From Lenzites betulinus (Eukaryota > Basidiomycota > Agaricomycetes > Polyporales > Polyporaceae): a DNA stretch of 64,000 nucleotides. The notes beneath the pieces were generated by a model that did no database searches, had not been told where the DNA came from, and worked only from the letters and a program-made list of their open reading frames with translations. The stretch is from positions 62,001 to 126,000 of the forward strand of contig JABYQU010000065.1 of assembly GCA_022264855.1 (NCBI GenBank). The letters run 5' to 3'. Positions 22,340 through 33,394 of this stretch are shown piece after piece (the first letter of the stretch is position 1; every line of letters starts with the position of its first letter). The position numbers and the translations under genes were made by a program.

Positions 22340-23400
22340 CGTGGCGCGGTCGAAGACACAGTCCGAGCCGCTTGAACAGATTCAAGTATTAGGGCCGAAT
22401 TTTTGTTAGTCGTAGCAATGCATGTAGCGGGGCGGCGCCTTGCGCTGTTCGACCTTTCACAATCAATATGGGCAGCAGACAGATAGCACGAAGACTGGTT
22501 GGTAGACGAAGCCAGGGAGAAGAGTCTGGTGTTCCTCGCCGTTCGTTACAAGACTCACAGTCCGAGAAGTCCGGGGCCTCTGGGCTGAGTCCATGGGCGC
22601 TTAAGGGCGCTATGCAGTACTGATCGAGTAATAAAGCTTTCTATTCTAGTTGTAACGCATGCTACAAGTTGTAACCAACTCCGAGTTGCAAACCGTTTCA
22701 TCTCTTGCTCAGCACCGTGATCCTACGCGTTCTTCGAACCTGGTCACCGGGCTCAATACACGCGGGTCCACCTAATGGGATGCATACATGTATCCGGGAG
22801 CTGCTTTTTGAGGCTCAAATTGAGGCCGCATGCGTACTACGGCCAGGGGAAGAATAGCAAGAATATACAGCCGGTGCCACTATGTAGTACGTACCGCATA
22901 CTAGTACTGACGATAGAGGCTTAGAGCAGCTCAACGTACGCGCTGGCTCCGGTGATGCTACCTACAACTACTGAAAAAGTTTCATACACAGTTCTTCTCT
23001 TGAAATGCCAGGCCACGCGTCGGCAGTTCGACCGATCCTCGACGTAGCGTGGATGTGCGCAACGAGTGAGTGACACGTCTGTGAATCCACAGAGCCGTCT
23101 AAGTCTGAGGCTATGGACTCAAGTGGCGGCCAAGCTAGCTTGCTTGTTACTAATGCTTGAATTTGGACACGTAGGCGGCCGCCCAGGATCGCCCTATACG
23201 GCCAACGACATATTGCGCACTTCGCTGAGAGCTGGGCTTCAGAGTCTACCGCGGTAGTATTCTGCATCGCCTCCCAATAATCGACAACCAACCCGCGCTA
23301 TAGCAACCGCACTGCACTGATCAAGGCTTAGAATGCGCGACGGAGGATGTTATGTACGTGCCGCAATTCTGAGGGTTTTTTCACTATCTCTAACCTGTAG
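22340..23400. other. gene-poor region
   Basis: RPC34 promoter side followed by AT-richer sequence with only short, motif-free frames. A GTACGT...CTGTAG intron-like stretch (about 23354-23400) leads into the P450 relic. Confidence 0.45.
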
Positions 23401-23945
23401 CGTCAGCGCTGTTTCCGGGATACCCAACTGCCGCGTTGGACTTGCGACGAACGCCGCTTCCCAGGCCCCGAGGCGTTCAGGCTGGAGGGTTTCTTGAAAC
23501 ACGAGAGGCTCAATCCCAACATTCCTGACTCAGGTGACGGGGCCTTGCGACCCCCGCCGGTCATCAAAACTCCGTTCGTGGTCCTCCACACCGCTCAGGG
23601 TTGTGCTCGCAAACACACCGCATCCACAGCATCTGCCCCGGGCGCGAATTGATCATGACGACACTCTACGCCCTCATCACACCCCTCATCAGCGCACCTC
23701 ATCTCGGGCGTTCGAGTAGGCCTGTTGCTGTCGCTGGACGGAGGAGCTGCGGAGACGGCCGTTATAGTGTGAGCGCTCATGTTCCCGGACCTCACACTGT
23801 GGTACGGCATGTTGTGCACGCTCGATGTTGACGATCGTTTCCCTAGAATTCTCGAAGTAGTCGAATGCACCATCACGCCGCGCTCCGCGGAAACTGATGC
23901 ACTGATCTTTGGCGCGGCTTCAACGTGGCGCGAAATGCTCGAGAG
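23401..23945 (+). pseudogene. decayed cytochrome P450 (3' third only)
   Basis: Three pieces in order match the intact P450 at 26230-28380. At 23442-23533 the reading DERRFPGPEAFRLEGFLKHE matches the DERVYPDPERFNPERFLKDG region. At 23630-23656 ICPGRELIM, after an acceptor-like CCACAG, matches the heme-cysteine exon ICPGRHFAE. At 23860-23910 VECTITPRSAETDALI matches FPCTIKPRSAAAASLI near the C-terminus. The FGYGRR part before the heme cysteine is lost, frames shift between the pieces and no upstream exons were recognised. A relic of a tandem duplicate. Confidence 0.65.
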
Positions 23946-26229
23946 TGCTCAGTTTATACCTCAAGTAGTCGCGACGTGGTGAGCCGCACGCGCACGGTGT
24001 CATGATGATGCGTGATGCATGATGATTGACAGCGGAGACAAGGTGTCGGAAGCGACTTAGAGGCACGAGTAGTGGCGTCCATTATGACGCACTATCTTGC
24101 ACAGGAGTGCTAACTTACATTGAAGCCCACAGACACTAGCTGACACTAGTGCTAGTACGACAAACCAGAAGGACGTCTCGCCGCCGACGGGAAATGGCAT
24201 GATCATCCGCGTCCGAATGACGATCTCGTCTTTTGTCAGCCTGACAAACAACATCCCAGGACTGCGCGGGTCCCAGCGTCCATTCACCTCACAACGCAGG
24301 ACGGTCGGGAAGGAGACCCGTCGTGGCAGGGCCTCGGTGGGTATCGCCGCACTGCGATGGTTGCTTCTGCCCCTGGTTCTCTTCTTTTCTAGATGCAATG
24401 GCAAAAACGCAATCTGTTGATACACCGAAACGGCGTTCCAGCGAGGTGGACAACTGCAGGCTGGCATCTGGCCCCGGCGCGGCTAAACAGTCGCTGGGCT
24501 GCCGCTGGGCCACCTCCTCTCGGAGATACTACTATTTACGTAGGTCGTTCTCAAGGGGGTCTGATGCAGTCTCGCATCGCTGACATTTTAGAAGATTTTA
24601 GAACGCTTGCAGGTTTCCGACGGTCTGGGGGCCTGTCCCTGAGAATTTAAAACGCTCCAGGGCACCGGCGGAGATGTCCTTTTTCGCATATTCTCCCTGG
24701 CTGTCATTGCGTTAACGTTCTCCGCGCTATCCCCGTGTCGTTGCGCCGTTTATGTTCGGATATCCGACGACTATGTGGCTCGAAAGTACTCTAGAAGATG
24801 TCGAGGCATGCGGCAAGCTCGTTTGGCCGGCAACGTTGAGTTCCGCTCCAAGGTCAGTCCAAGATTTCCGTTGTCGATGTTCTACCGAGGAGCCTAAGAA
24901 ACACCTTCCATCGGGCCAGAACCCTCAACGGCAGCGTGGCAGCCGACATCATTGTCAACACCGGGCAGCGTCAAATCCCTATCATCGCGTTGCGAGGCGC
25001 AAGCTGTCACACTGCGCACATTCTGACATTCGGTATGTCTTCAATTAGACCCCAAGACGATCAAAGGATATGCATGAAGAACTATATCCCGTTTACATCC
25101 CAGGAACTGTCGCGTGGACTGTCCACCTCTCAGTCACGCTGCAGGTAGGAGGTACGCGCGAGAGCGTCAACGCGCCGAGGCCGCACCGGAAGTAACCAAA
25201 GCGGCTTCGATTTTTTTCTGATAGAAGCCTAGCTCTATTGAGTGCGAACATCACAGAGCGTTCAATAGGACGACGGCTTTTGGCATTACGGAGGTTCTGA
25301 TGGGCATAGTCTGGGATGTATGATTATGATTCCCGTCCCCGCATAATCCCGCCCCCTTACCCCAACAAGCGCTCAATCACGACTAGCTGCCGCCTCTCGC
25401 TCTTCTCCTTTTCTTTGGAACAACGATATGCAAACACTGATTGCGGCACCAAGTTGGATTTGGATTAGGATCAACCACCAATTGGCTAATCCTGGCCCCC
25501 GAGGACTCCGCGGCTGGACCAGTGAGCGTGCTCGCATTTGACAGGGTGCGGACCTTTTTAGTGCACCCACAAACGAAGGAATCATTTCTCCCCGCCATGC
25601 TCGCGTGTGAGGCGGAGGCCCGGCAAGTCATATGCAGGCGAGGGACCTGGTCTAAACCCCCCCTTACCCGCTCCGGCACCCCACGCCAGCCAGCGCCCAT
25701 CTGTGGGACTTTCGAGGGTGACGCCGCGCTACTCGACCCTGACGGGGACGGCCTGCTCGGTGAGCGGTCTCCCATCCGCCGGTCATGTCTTTGCATCGCT
25801 TCGACACTCGGGGTGATTCAGGTGAAGTGGTCTGGGGTATGGCAAGGTTGACACTCGATGCGGGGTCATTTTTCATACTGAACGCCACACAATAATGTGC
25901 TCCGCGAGGCTCGGCTTGGCTTTGTGCGATTGGACGAACGCGACGCTGGTCTGTAGCATGGGAAACAACAGATCTTCCGCGTCGGTTCGCGGCCTCGTCC
26001 ATCGGACGAAGCGAGGCCCGACTCCGCGCATTCTCGGGGCGCCAATCTCTGTGATCCCAGCCCCTGCCCGTGCAGTGTGTGCTCCCCGCGCTGGCGTATT
26101 TCGGGTGTAGTATAAGTAGATTGGCTGCCGCCTCACTGGAGGCCAACGCCAACTCCATTCCCCGGAGCGCGACATCCCCCTGGTCCCTCCTCCTTGCACA
26201 TTACCCTCCCCAACTGCAGCTATCCTGAC
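23946..26229. other. gene-poor region upstream of P450-1
   Basis: About 2.3 kb with several short frames (for example 25441-25851, plus) but no recognised domain. The last ~100 bp are pyrimidine-rich, typical of a fungal 5' leader; a TATA-like GTATAAGTAG lies near 26108. Confidence 0.4.
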
Positions 26230-28380
26230 ATGTCGGCGAGTACCTCCTCATCGCTCGTCCGGGCGATCCTGAGCCAGCCGGTCTGGTTGCTGCCTGTCCT
26301 CTCGTTACTCGTTGTTTCCTATGTCAAATATACCCAAAACCGCCGCTCTCTCAAGGGGCTGAGGTTGCCCCCCGGTCCCAAACCCCTCCCCATCATTGGC
26401 AATGCCCTCGATATCCCTACGACGCTCATGGGCCAGAAATTCCGCGAGATGACGCAAAAGCACGGTGAGTGTAATGTAATGGCCCAGTCTGCGCACGACT
26501 GACATGTTATGGGTGCTGCGTTCTGTAGGCGATATTGTGTACCTCGACGCTCTCGGCCAGCCGATGATCATTCTTGGTTCCCACGAGGCTGCGCACGAAC
26601 TTCTCGAAAAGCGTTCGGCGAACAACTCTGACCGGATTCCGTCCGTCATGCGCTTGATGTGCGTCTTGCTTCGGTTTGTATGGAAGCAGCGTCTGATAAT
26701 GTGTGCGCAGCTCTGGGTGGGAGTGGACGTTTGTCCTGATGCCGTACGGCCAAGCCTGGCGCCGCCGCAGAAAGGAGATGCACCAGTTCATGCACCCCAA
26801 CACCGTTGCGCAGTACCAACCCCTTCAGCAGCGTGAGGCCATCAAGTTCCTGCACAGGCTCCTGGCTCAACCGGAAGCCTTCCTGCACCATGTCCGACAG
26901 TGAGTTGGCACCCCCGTAAACTTTGAGTGCTAGTATTGATCACACGCCATGCTAGCTCCTTCGGCTCCACTATCATGCGCGTATCTTACGGTATCGAGGT
27001 TGCCGAGGAGAACGACCCATACGTCGTCGCCGTCGAGGAGGGTGTCGCTACCTTCAACGAGGCGTTTGTCCCGGGTGCGTTCCTCGTGGAGACCTTCCCA
27101 AGCCTGCGCCACATCCCGGCCTGGTTCCCCGGTGGCGGCTTCAAGCGGACAGCGGCGAAGTGGCAGGCGATCGCGCACAATATGCGCGACGCGCCGTTCA
27201 AGAAGACGCTTGAGGCTATCGTAAGTTCCCGTGCGCGCGTGTGGTCGCGTTTCACTGATTGTTGGGCGCCGCGCAGAACAAAGGCACCGCGGAACCCTCC
27301 ATTGCTTCCACCCTGATGGAATACGCGCAAAGGAAGGAGGGGAGTCCCGAGTACGAGGACGACAAGATTATTGCGCGCGACGTGTCGGCGCTCGCGTATG
27401 CTGGTATGCCGTCACCCTGCAGTTTTCCGCTCCAGTTCACTCACGGTTCTTTGAATTTCAGCTGGTGCGGACACGGTATGTCAATGCCTCCGGATACATC
27501 AGGTTGTTAGCAGATACTGACCTGTGACGTACAGACCATATCCACGGTTCAGACTTTCTTCATGGCCATGGCTTGCTATCCTGAAGTCCAGAAGAAGGCG
27601 CGCGAGGAGCTCGATGCGATTATCGGACAGAACCGTCTCCCCAACTTCGACGACCGCGATTCGCTGCCCTACGTCAACGCTGTGGCCAAGGAGTGTCTCC
27701 GGTGGCAATCGGTCGTCCCTCTTGGTGTTCCCCACCGTTCGCTCGAGGATGACGAATACAATGGCTACTTCATCCCCGCTGGCTCCACCATCATCGCGAA
27801 CCTCTGGTACGTGTTATCGCGTATCGATTGTGGGCGTTCATGGGAATGTGCTTACCATTCTCCCCAGGGCATTCTCCCGTGACGAGCGTGTGTACCCAGA
27901 CCCGGAGCGTTTCAACCCGGAACGCTTCCTCAAGGATGGCAAGATCAACCCCGACGTGCAGGACCCGAATACCTTCGTGTTCGGCTACGGGCGCAGGTGA
28001 GTCGCGCAGATCCTTCCCACATGCCCCGCCCATTCCGCCGTGTTCTTGACGTGTATCGCCTGCTGAAACGGGGGACCTTCTAGGATATGTCCCGGCCGCC
28101 ACTTCGCGGAAGCATCGCTGTTCATAATGATCGCCTCTGTACTGCACACGCTCGCGATCGAGCAGGCCGTCGACGAGCACGGCAACACCATCCAGCCTGA
28201 GGCGAAGATGACTTACGGTGTTATCTCGTGAGTGCTTCCCTTCCGTGTTTACGGCACCGTATCGGGGCGCGGCGTGCTAACGGCACACACAGATACCCCG
28301 TCCCCTTCCCATGTACCATCAAGCCTAGGTCCGCTGCAGCGGCATCGCTCATATACCAGGGGCTCAAAGAAGAGATCTGA
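26230..28380 (+). CDS. cytochrome P450 (P450-1)
   Basis: A membrane-anchored monooxygenase. The ATG at 26230 (MSASTSSSLVRAIL) precedes a hydrophobic anchor (PVWLLPVLSLLVVSYV) and the Pro-rich hinge LPPGPKPLPIIGN. Later exons have HELLEKRSANNSDRIP, LMPYGQAWRRRRKEMHQFMH, the I-helix AGADTT split by an intron near 27474, the ExxR motif KECLRW, the PERF region and the heme loop FGYGRR/ICPG, split by an intron ending near 28083. The last exon ends with YQGLKEEI at 28380. About ten exons with 50-80-nt introns. It resembles the O-methylsterigmatocystin oxidoreductase-like P450s common in wood-decay fungi, but CYP family and substrate cannot be read by eye. Relics of similar genes lie on both sides. 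Confidence 0.9.
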
Positions 28381-28619
28381 GCGCGCGAAGTCGCGCCGGA
28401 TTGTATCTAGTGTTCTCTTGGTCATGTGCTGTCGGAATTTGTACGTTCCGCCTTGCGCCGTGTTGGCACGGGATACCCCTGTACCTCCCAATGATATCGT
28501 CTTGCGTTCCCGCTTCCTCACATGTCTTTGGCTGGAATCGGATGCGAAGCATTGGCAGGTAGCTACGCAGTCAGGATGCTCGGGCCATTCCGACCCGTCT
28601 CTGCAAACATTAAAGATAG

Positions 28620-28900
28620 GCTACTTGAGTGCATAACGCGGCGTCCGAGCTTGTCGACCAGCGCTCCGCCAACCACTTCGCCGACGTCGGAGGATAGTGG
28701 CAACTTCCGAGTGTCGCTGGCGGCACGTCGTGCACGGATCCTCGGCACATGGCGTGGCAAATGAACGAATGCAAGTTCCTGTCATTCTTCCTGTCCATGT
28801 CGTTAACTCCGAGTCGTTTCAAGTGGCGTAGGACCGCGAGAGGCTGGTGGCGTATCCTAGTTTTGAAAGCGTTTCCAGAGTCGCCGATCACGCTTCCAAG
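28620..28900 (+). pseudogene. possible P450 relic fragment
   Basis: The frame at about 28634-28688 reads AASELVDQRSANHFADV, close to the AAHELLEKRSANNSDRI segment of P450-1, then hits a stop. Downstream similarity (tryptophan-rich W...W and a later ASKIL) is weak. One short match only. Confidence 0.35.
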
Positions 28901-29763
28901 ATCTTAGCCGATTATGTGTGCATATTCTTCGTTGATGTTGTCGAATTAGAAACGGCGCACTAGTAGGGTGCGCATTCTTGCGGTAAGAGCTGGCTCTTCA
29001 GTATACAACCCACCAGCCTCCATTGTAGGGAACTTCGACTTGAGCACATCGGCTGCCAAGGCAGCGTCTCCCGAGCGATGCAAGTTTACGCATTCAAAGC
29101 AATGAGAGAAATAAAATCAAGGCTCTCCTTTCACCCTTTGAGGTGCACTTAGAGCTTGAAGCACTTACTGAAAGTGTCGATGTACAAACGACTCCAGGTT
29201 CTACGTTGCACGCATAGGGTGTTAGGCTAGACCAGATTTACGGCGCACTTCGAGCTTGCCAAGAATCTCGCAGCCCCACCTCCCGATCGCCTCATGACCA
29301 TCGCTGCAGCAGATTTCAGATAGGCTCTTGCCGTATAGTGGGTGTAGGCGAGCTTTGTTCAGTAACTGATATGAACAAAGGGTGATGTTAGATGAGTGGG
29401 TTCATTTCGGAGCAACAATGGGATGGGCGTACGGGATATTAATGTGATCCAAACGGTTCCAACACACTGAGCCTATGGGGAAGGATTGGTAGTGACTCGT
29501 CAAATACGGCGTTTACGACGAGCACATCGAACGTCCGCATGTAAGGTCTGTGCGAATGTTCGAGGATGATGAGAGAACAATGACATGACTGAGGGGCAAA
29601 AGAGCTGATCCAAGCGGTCTTAAGATCTCACAGCCCACAAGCGCGCCAAAGTGCTGCCTTCAGCACAGTGGCGCACAATGGGTGTGCTTAGTACTGCATT
29701 GTTGGCTCAAGTCCCGCACCGAATGTGAGTTCATGCGTGGGACTAAAGCACTCTTCAACGACA

Positions 29764-29771
29764 TATAAAAA
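29764..29771 (+). promoter_or_regulatory. TATA box of the orphan gene
   Basis: TATAAAAA, 106 bp before the ATG at 29870, followed by a C/T-rich leader. Confidence 0.55.
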
Positions 29772-29869
29772 GGACATTTCGCGCATTCGAATCATACCAT
29801 CGTCGTCTCCCCACTCTCGGCAACCTTGCCACAACACCACCTCCAACCTCATCGAGCGACGTCAACTAA

Positions 29870-30577
29870 ATGGCTCAACGAAGCGAGACCACGCACGATA
29901 GGCCTGCACCCCAGGGCCCGCGTCGCGCTACCCATGCGCGGTACCCTCCCACACGCTCGCTCATTTCCCAGGGCTCGAAGAGGACACTCGCGGTAGACAA
30001 GTTCGAGGATGCCATCGGCAACCCCGGGATGTACTCGCAGATGTATCCCGAGGTGCTTCCGATCACGCTCAGGCTGCATCGCCAGATCCGCACGGAGGAG
30101 CTGATCGCGTCCGAGGCCGCGGCCGCAACGAACAACTATCACAACGCGATGCCTCCGAAAGTGGCGCTGGGAGCGCCATGCTTTGCGCCGCCACCCGCCG
30201 CAAGCAGCGAAGCCTTCGACCCAAACATCCTGTTCCGAGGGTTGCCAGAGCCGATGATCGAAGCGGAGATGTACGGCGCGGGCGGGTCCATCGTTCGCGA
30301 TGAGTACCCTTGCGTCATCCCGCCTGCGTCTTTTCCCGAACCGAGCCAAGCTACGATCGCGAACTCGTGGGGCCACCAAGAATGCATCAATGAATTGCAT
30401 GTGGAAAACATAGTCGGACGCCAATGGTGGCCTGCCGACCTGGCCGAACGCGGGCAGTGGGTGGGGTTCGAGCCACCGGCAACGATGGACGACCAGGAGT
30501 TAATCGACAGCTTTCTGCCAGTAGGGGAGAACGACCCATCCGATATGCTGGTGCAGTCCACAGGAAACGTAGTCTGA
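29870..30577 (+). CDS. uncharacterised single-exon protein, 235 aa
   Basis: Unrecognised. A single uninterrupted frame in a region where all neighbours have introns. The N-terminus is basic and Pro/Arg-rich; the middle is rich in Ala and Pro, with PPKVALGAPCFAPPPAASSE and LFRGLPEPMIEAEMYG; the C-terminal third contains two Trp clusters (RQWWPADLAERGQWVGF) and an acidic end. No signal peptide or membrane span is seen. A TATA box and pyrimidine-rich leader support expression. A short secreted or regulatory role would be speculation; it could also be a lineage-specific gene. Confidence 0.6.
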   Translation: MAQRSETTHDRPAPQGPRRATHARYPPTRSLISQGSKRTLAVDKFEDAIGNPGMYSQMYPEVLPITLRLHRQIRTEELIASEAAAATNNYHNAMPPKVALGAPCFAPPPAASSEAFDPNILFRGLPEPMIEAEMYGAGGSIVRDEYPCVIPPASFPEPSQATIANSWGHQECINELHVENIVGRQWWPADLAERGQWVGFEPPATMDDQELIDSFLPVGENDPSDMLVQSTGNVV

Positions 30578-30749
30578 TCCACAGATAAGGTGAGAGACCG
30601 ACCGTCATTCGCAGAGTGGACCACACTCACCGGTGATGCCTAGGCCTCCCGTTTGGTATGAAGCGAAGCACAGAGTCGGTAGACATGTTTGCGAAAGATC
30701 ACCTTGATCATATTGTACAATTGACGTCCCATTTCTTTTCGTAGCGATC

Positions 30750-31402
30750 TTAACTCGCGACGACCGCCTCCCAAGGTTTCTTCGGTGGAGAAGCCCTAGA
30801 CTCACTGGGGGCCTCCGACTGGCATCGTCGAGCGTGAGCATGCGTCCTAGGAGTGTATAATGAGCCCCATACACTAAGGACGTTCGGGATGATCTTGTTG
30901 TTGGGGATCTCGTCTGTGCGTCCCTCCTCAATGAGCGCCTTCAGCTGGGCAAATGAAAGCATTTGTGGCTCTTGTTGGGGGTTTTCGGCGAGCGTTGTCT
31001 CCGTAGCCGTGATAACGGGCTCTCCGTGTCTATGGTGTTGCGCTGAATGTTCTTGTCGTGCCCGAAGAGCATCCTCGATTGACAACGAGGAGCCTACAAT
31101 ACTGGGAATTTGCCATTGAGTACGATATTCAAAGAGAACATGTTTCTCTGTACCGGTTGAAGTAGAACACCTCGGAACGAAGCGCGATTTCGGCTTTCTC
31201 CTCGTCTGATTTCCCATCGAGAACACCGCTTGTTATAATACCTGCAAAGCCTTGCTTCATCGCTGCAACATGAGCAACATGCGCCACCGAAAGTATGAAA
31301 CGTCCAGTAACGCACCTGGTATGTCTCATCCGACGTGAATGAATACGCCGCAAACTGCTCTGCATAATCGACATGGGCCCCTTGTTCGTTACCTGCTTCC
31401 AT
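30750..31402 (-). CDS. small KPWE-motif protein, PEX39-like candidate
   Basis: Three exons. Exon 1 starts at 31402 (MEAGNEQGAHVDYAEQFAAY) and ends at a CAG/GTGCGT donor. Exon 2 gives GFAGIITSGVLDGKSDEEKA and ends FYFNR. The next intron (GTACAG...CCCAG) keeps the frame into IVGSSLSIEDALRARQEH. The C-terminal half has SFAQLKALIEEGRTDEIPNN with KIIPNVLS, and ends PPKKPWEAVVAS at 30750. An FxxLxxLIxxG...IP segment followed by a terminal KPWE is the layout of the KPWE-domain family, which includes PEX39; there the motif binds the PTS2 receptor PEX7 in peroxisomal import. Identification is by motif only. Splicing within the last exon is uncertain because the whole segment also reads through as one frame. 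Confidence 0.6.
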
Positions 31403-31794
31403 TATGTCGCTCAGATATAGACAACCGAGGAAGGCGGTGGTGGATGGTTGTCTAGTTGAACGCCGCTTAGGACGCAGATGCTGCGTCTGTGGCGGTGCTC
31501 GGCACTTTCCGCATGGCTGATATTTCCGAACAAGTACTACCATCTACATTTTCTGGTGAATCGTCACAGTCGAGGCGGCAGTCGACTTGCTGCTGATACG
31601 CTTTCATTAATACCTGCGGCGACAATATCTAGAGGCTACACTCCGTGCTTATATCTCAAACAACACGTGTCACGTGTGGAAATCGCGCCCGGTCTGGCAA
31701 GGCGTTGACTGTCCTTGTCGGCAGTACTTAGCTTTGAACATTGAACGCTAACTCTAATGCTTGTGTCACACTCTCCTCTTTCTACGAGTTTGGG
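31403..31794. promoter_or_regulatory. divergent intergenic region
   Basis: About 390 bp between the KPWE gene (minus) and the interrupted host gene (plus). No clear TATA box. Confidence 0.35.
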
Positions 31795-33250
31795 ATGGAT
31801 CAGGCTACGATGTACGACACCCCCGCGGCCTTGAAGACCCAAATAAAGCACTACAAGACCCATTCGGAAAGGCAAGCGGCAAAGATTGCGGGCCTCGAAG
31901 GGAAGGTCGTGGACTTGGAAGCGAAGATCGCATTCTTGCAGGAAACCCTCGTGAACGAGCGGCAGAAGAGCAACACCCATTTTCCATCGTTTGATGTCCA
32001 TCTGTCTCTGCTCGGGCCTTCTACGTCGACGGCGAGCTTTACAGACTCGAAGTTTCAAGTGTCGCAGCCGGCCGATGCGGTGTCGCGATTTAAGGTAGGC
32101 GTATCCGTCACGAAGTCATCAATCGAGTGATCCATACGTATGTTTGTGATTGGCTGTCAATAGGCCTCCGGTGCGGAGAAAGCCGCAAGACCGTTCACTC
32201 CCGTCTCCCTACCTAGCGGGAGTGTCGACGACCCGGTTTGGTTGGATGATGAAGACGATGAGGTATTGCATGGGCATTACGCGACTCTGAATAGCTCACC
32301 TCATGAGAAACCTGTGAGCCTATCCTTCGAGTCGTCAGCCTATACCTCTCAACAATATGCGCAGAAACCACTTGACAAGCGCAAGGCATCGTCATCGGGG
32401 AATTTGAATGACCTAATCCCGACCTGGCCTGCGCTTGACAGCCCGCGCAAGAAGCCGAAGGTCTGGGTCGAGGTTCCGAGGCTTCACACTACTCGAAGTT
32501 CTCGTGCATTATTGTCAAAGCCGGTTCACAAATCACCCGCCATTGAGGCCTCGCAGAAGGAGCCTCGCGCTGTGCCGCGGGGTATCACTCCGGAATCCGT
32601 GCCGTCTACGATGACTCCCGAACGCGCGATATGGGGTTTTGAAGACGGCAGTGTACGAGCGCCCTCGCCAGCACTGACTCCGTCGCGCTCGCCGTCAAGG
32701 GAGCTCACCTACGTTGAAATACCCAAGACGATCTCTCAGGCTGTCTCTCTGCCTCGTGCAGACCAGAGCGACGCAGAGTCGAGCATGTCCCAAGCGCTAG
32801 ACGCTTCATCGGCTGGCAGCGCTCGTCAACCTGTCTTGACGCATCTATCCGGCCCATCCCATACCGCCGTGGAGGAGCAGGGGGGTCAGGTAGTGGAAGC
32901 ACATTCAACTCGGCAGTCCGGAACCCACGTAAGCTCGGAATCACTACTCAAATCTTAGCGCGGCTTTGAACATGATCTTTGTTCAGAGTGTTCATCGCCC
33001 TAGCCCATCGCCTACCTCCACCACTGCGTCATCAAATCGTACCGAGTCGTCGCCGGGGAGGCATCCGTCCAACCTCCGAGCCAGGCTCGATACGCTCGCC
33101 ACATACCAGATACCATTGATCAGCCACAAATCACTATCACTCAGAATATCTCGCCAGGAGCTCGGTGCTTTAGACCAAGACAACCACCCGAACTCACTTC
33201 CTGCACGTCTGTGTGCCTCGCGGAAGGTTGGGCATGAAACCTTGAACATG
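31795..33250 (+). pseudogene. host gene interrupted by the retrotransposon, 5' part (DUF6697-like)
   Basis: The first ATG is at 31795 (MDQATMYDTPAALKTQIKHY); upstream in-frame codons give only a TTG. Exon 1 has a short coiled-coil (HSERQAAKIAGLEGKVVDLE). Exon 2 starts near 32163 and is Ser/Pro-rich and disordered, with DDPVWLDDEDDE. An intron from about 32932 (GTAAGC) to 32988 leads to exon 3, which reads to LNM at 33250. There the retrotransposon begins and the frame ends three codons later (33262). The continuation lies at 39511-40256, in the same frame. As it stands the product lacks its conserved C-terminal domain. Confidence 0.75.
33237..33250 (+). repeat. target-site duplication, left copy
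   Basis: AAACCTTGAACATG, identical to 39510-39523. It marks the left edge of the retrotransposon. Confidence 0.9.
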
Positions 33251-33394
33251 GACGCTCCTTGACGCTTCACCACCACAGGCCGATTTTTTCCCACGCTCCG
33301 ACCTCATAGGGGGAGATCGAGTCGTGCGGTTCTCAATCGCTCTGGTGCTAGCTTTAGTATCTCTAGTCCACCTATCAGGGCTTCACTTACCGCT

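Larger units (their letters stand above)
28381..29869. other. gene-poor region
   Basis: About 1.5 kb with the possible P450 fragment and otherwise no recognised gene. The right end holds the promoter of the orphan gene at 29870. Confidence 0.4.

Noticed and set aside
22735..22765. GGTTCGAA-like word on the minus strand, a possible tRNA B box
   Set aside because: Following bases do not fit the B box and no cloverleaf could be drawn around it.
25441..25851. 136-codon plus-strand frame before P450-1
   Set aside because: No motif, no supporting splice structure, and an antisense frame of similar length; left unannotated.
29030..29700. Loosely repeated words such as GCACTT(A/C)GAGCTTG
   Set aside because: Only two or three imperfect short matches without regular spacing; no CRISPR-like or satellite structure.
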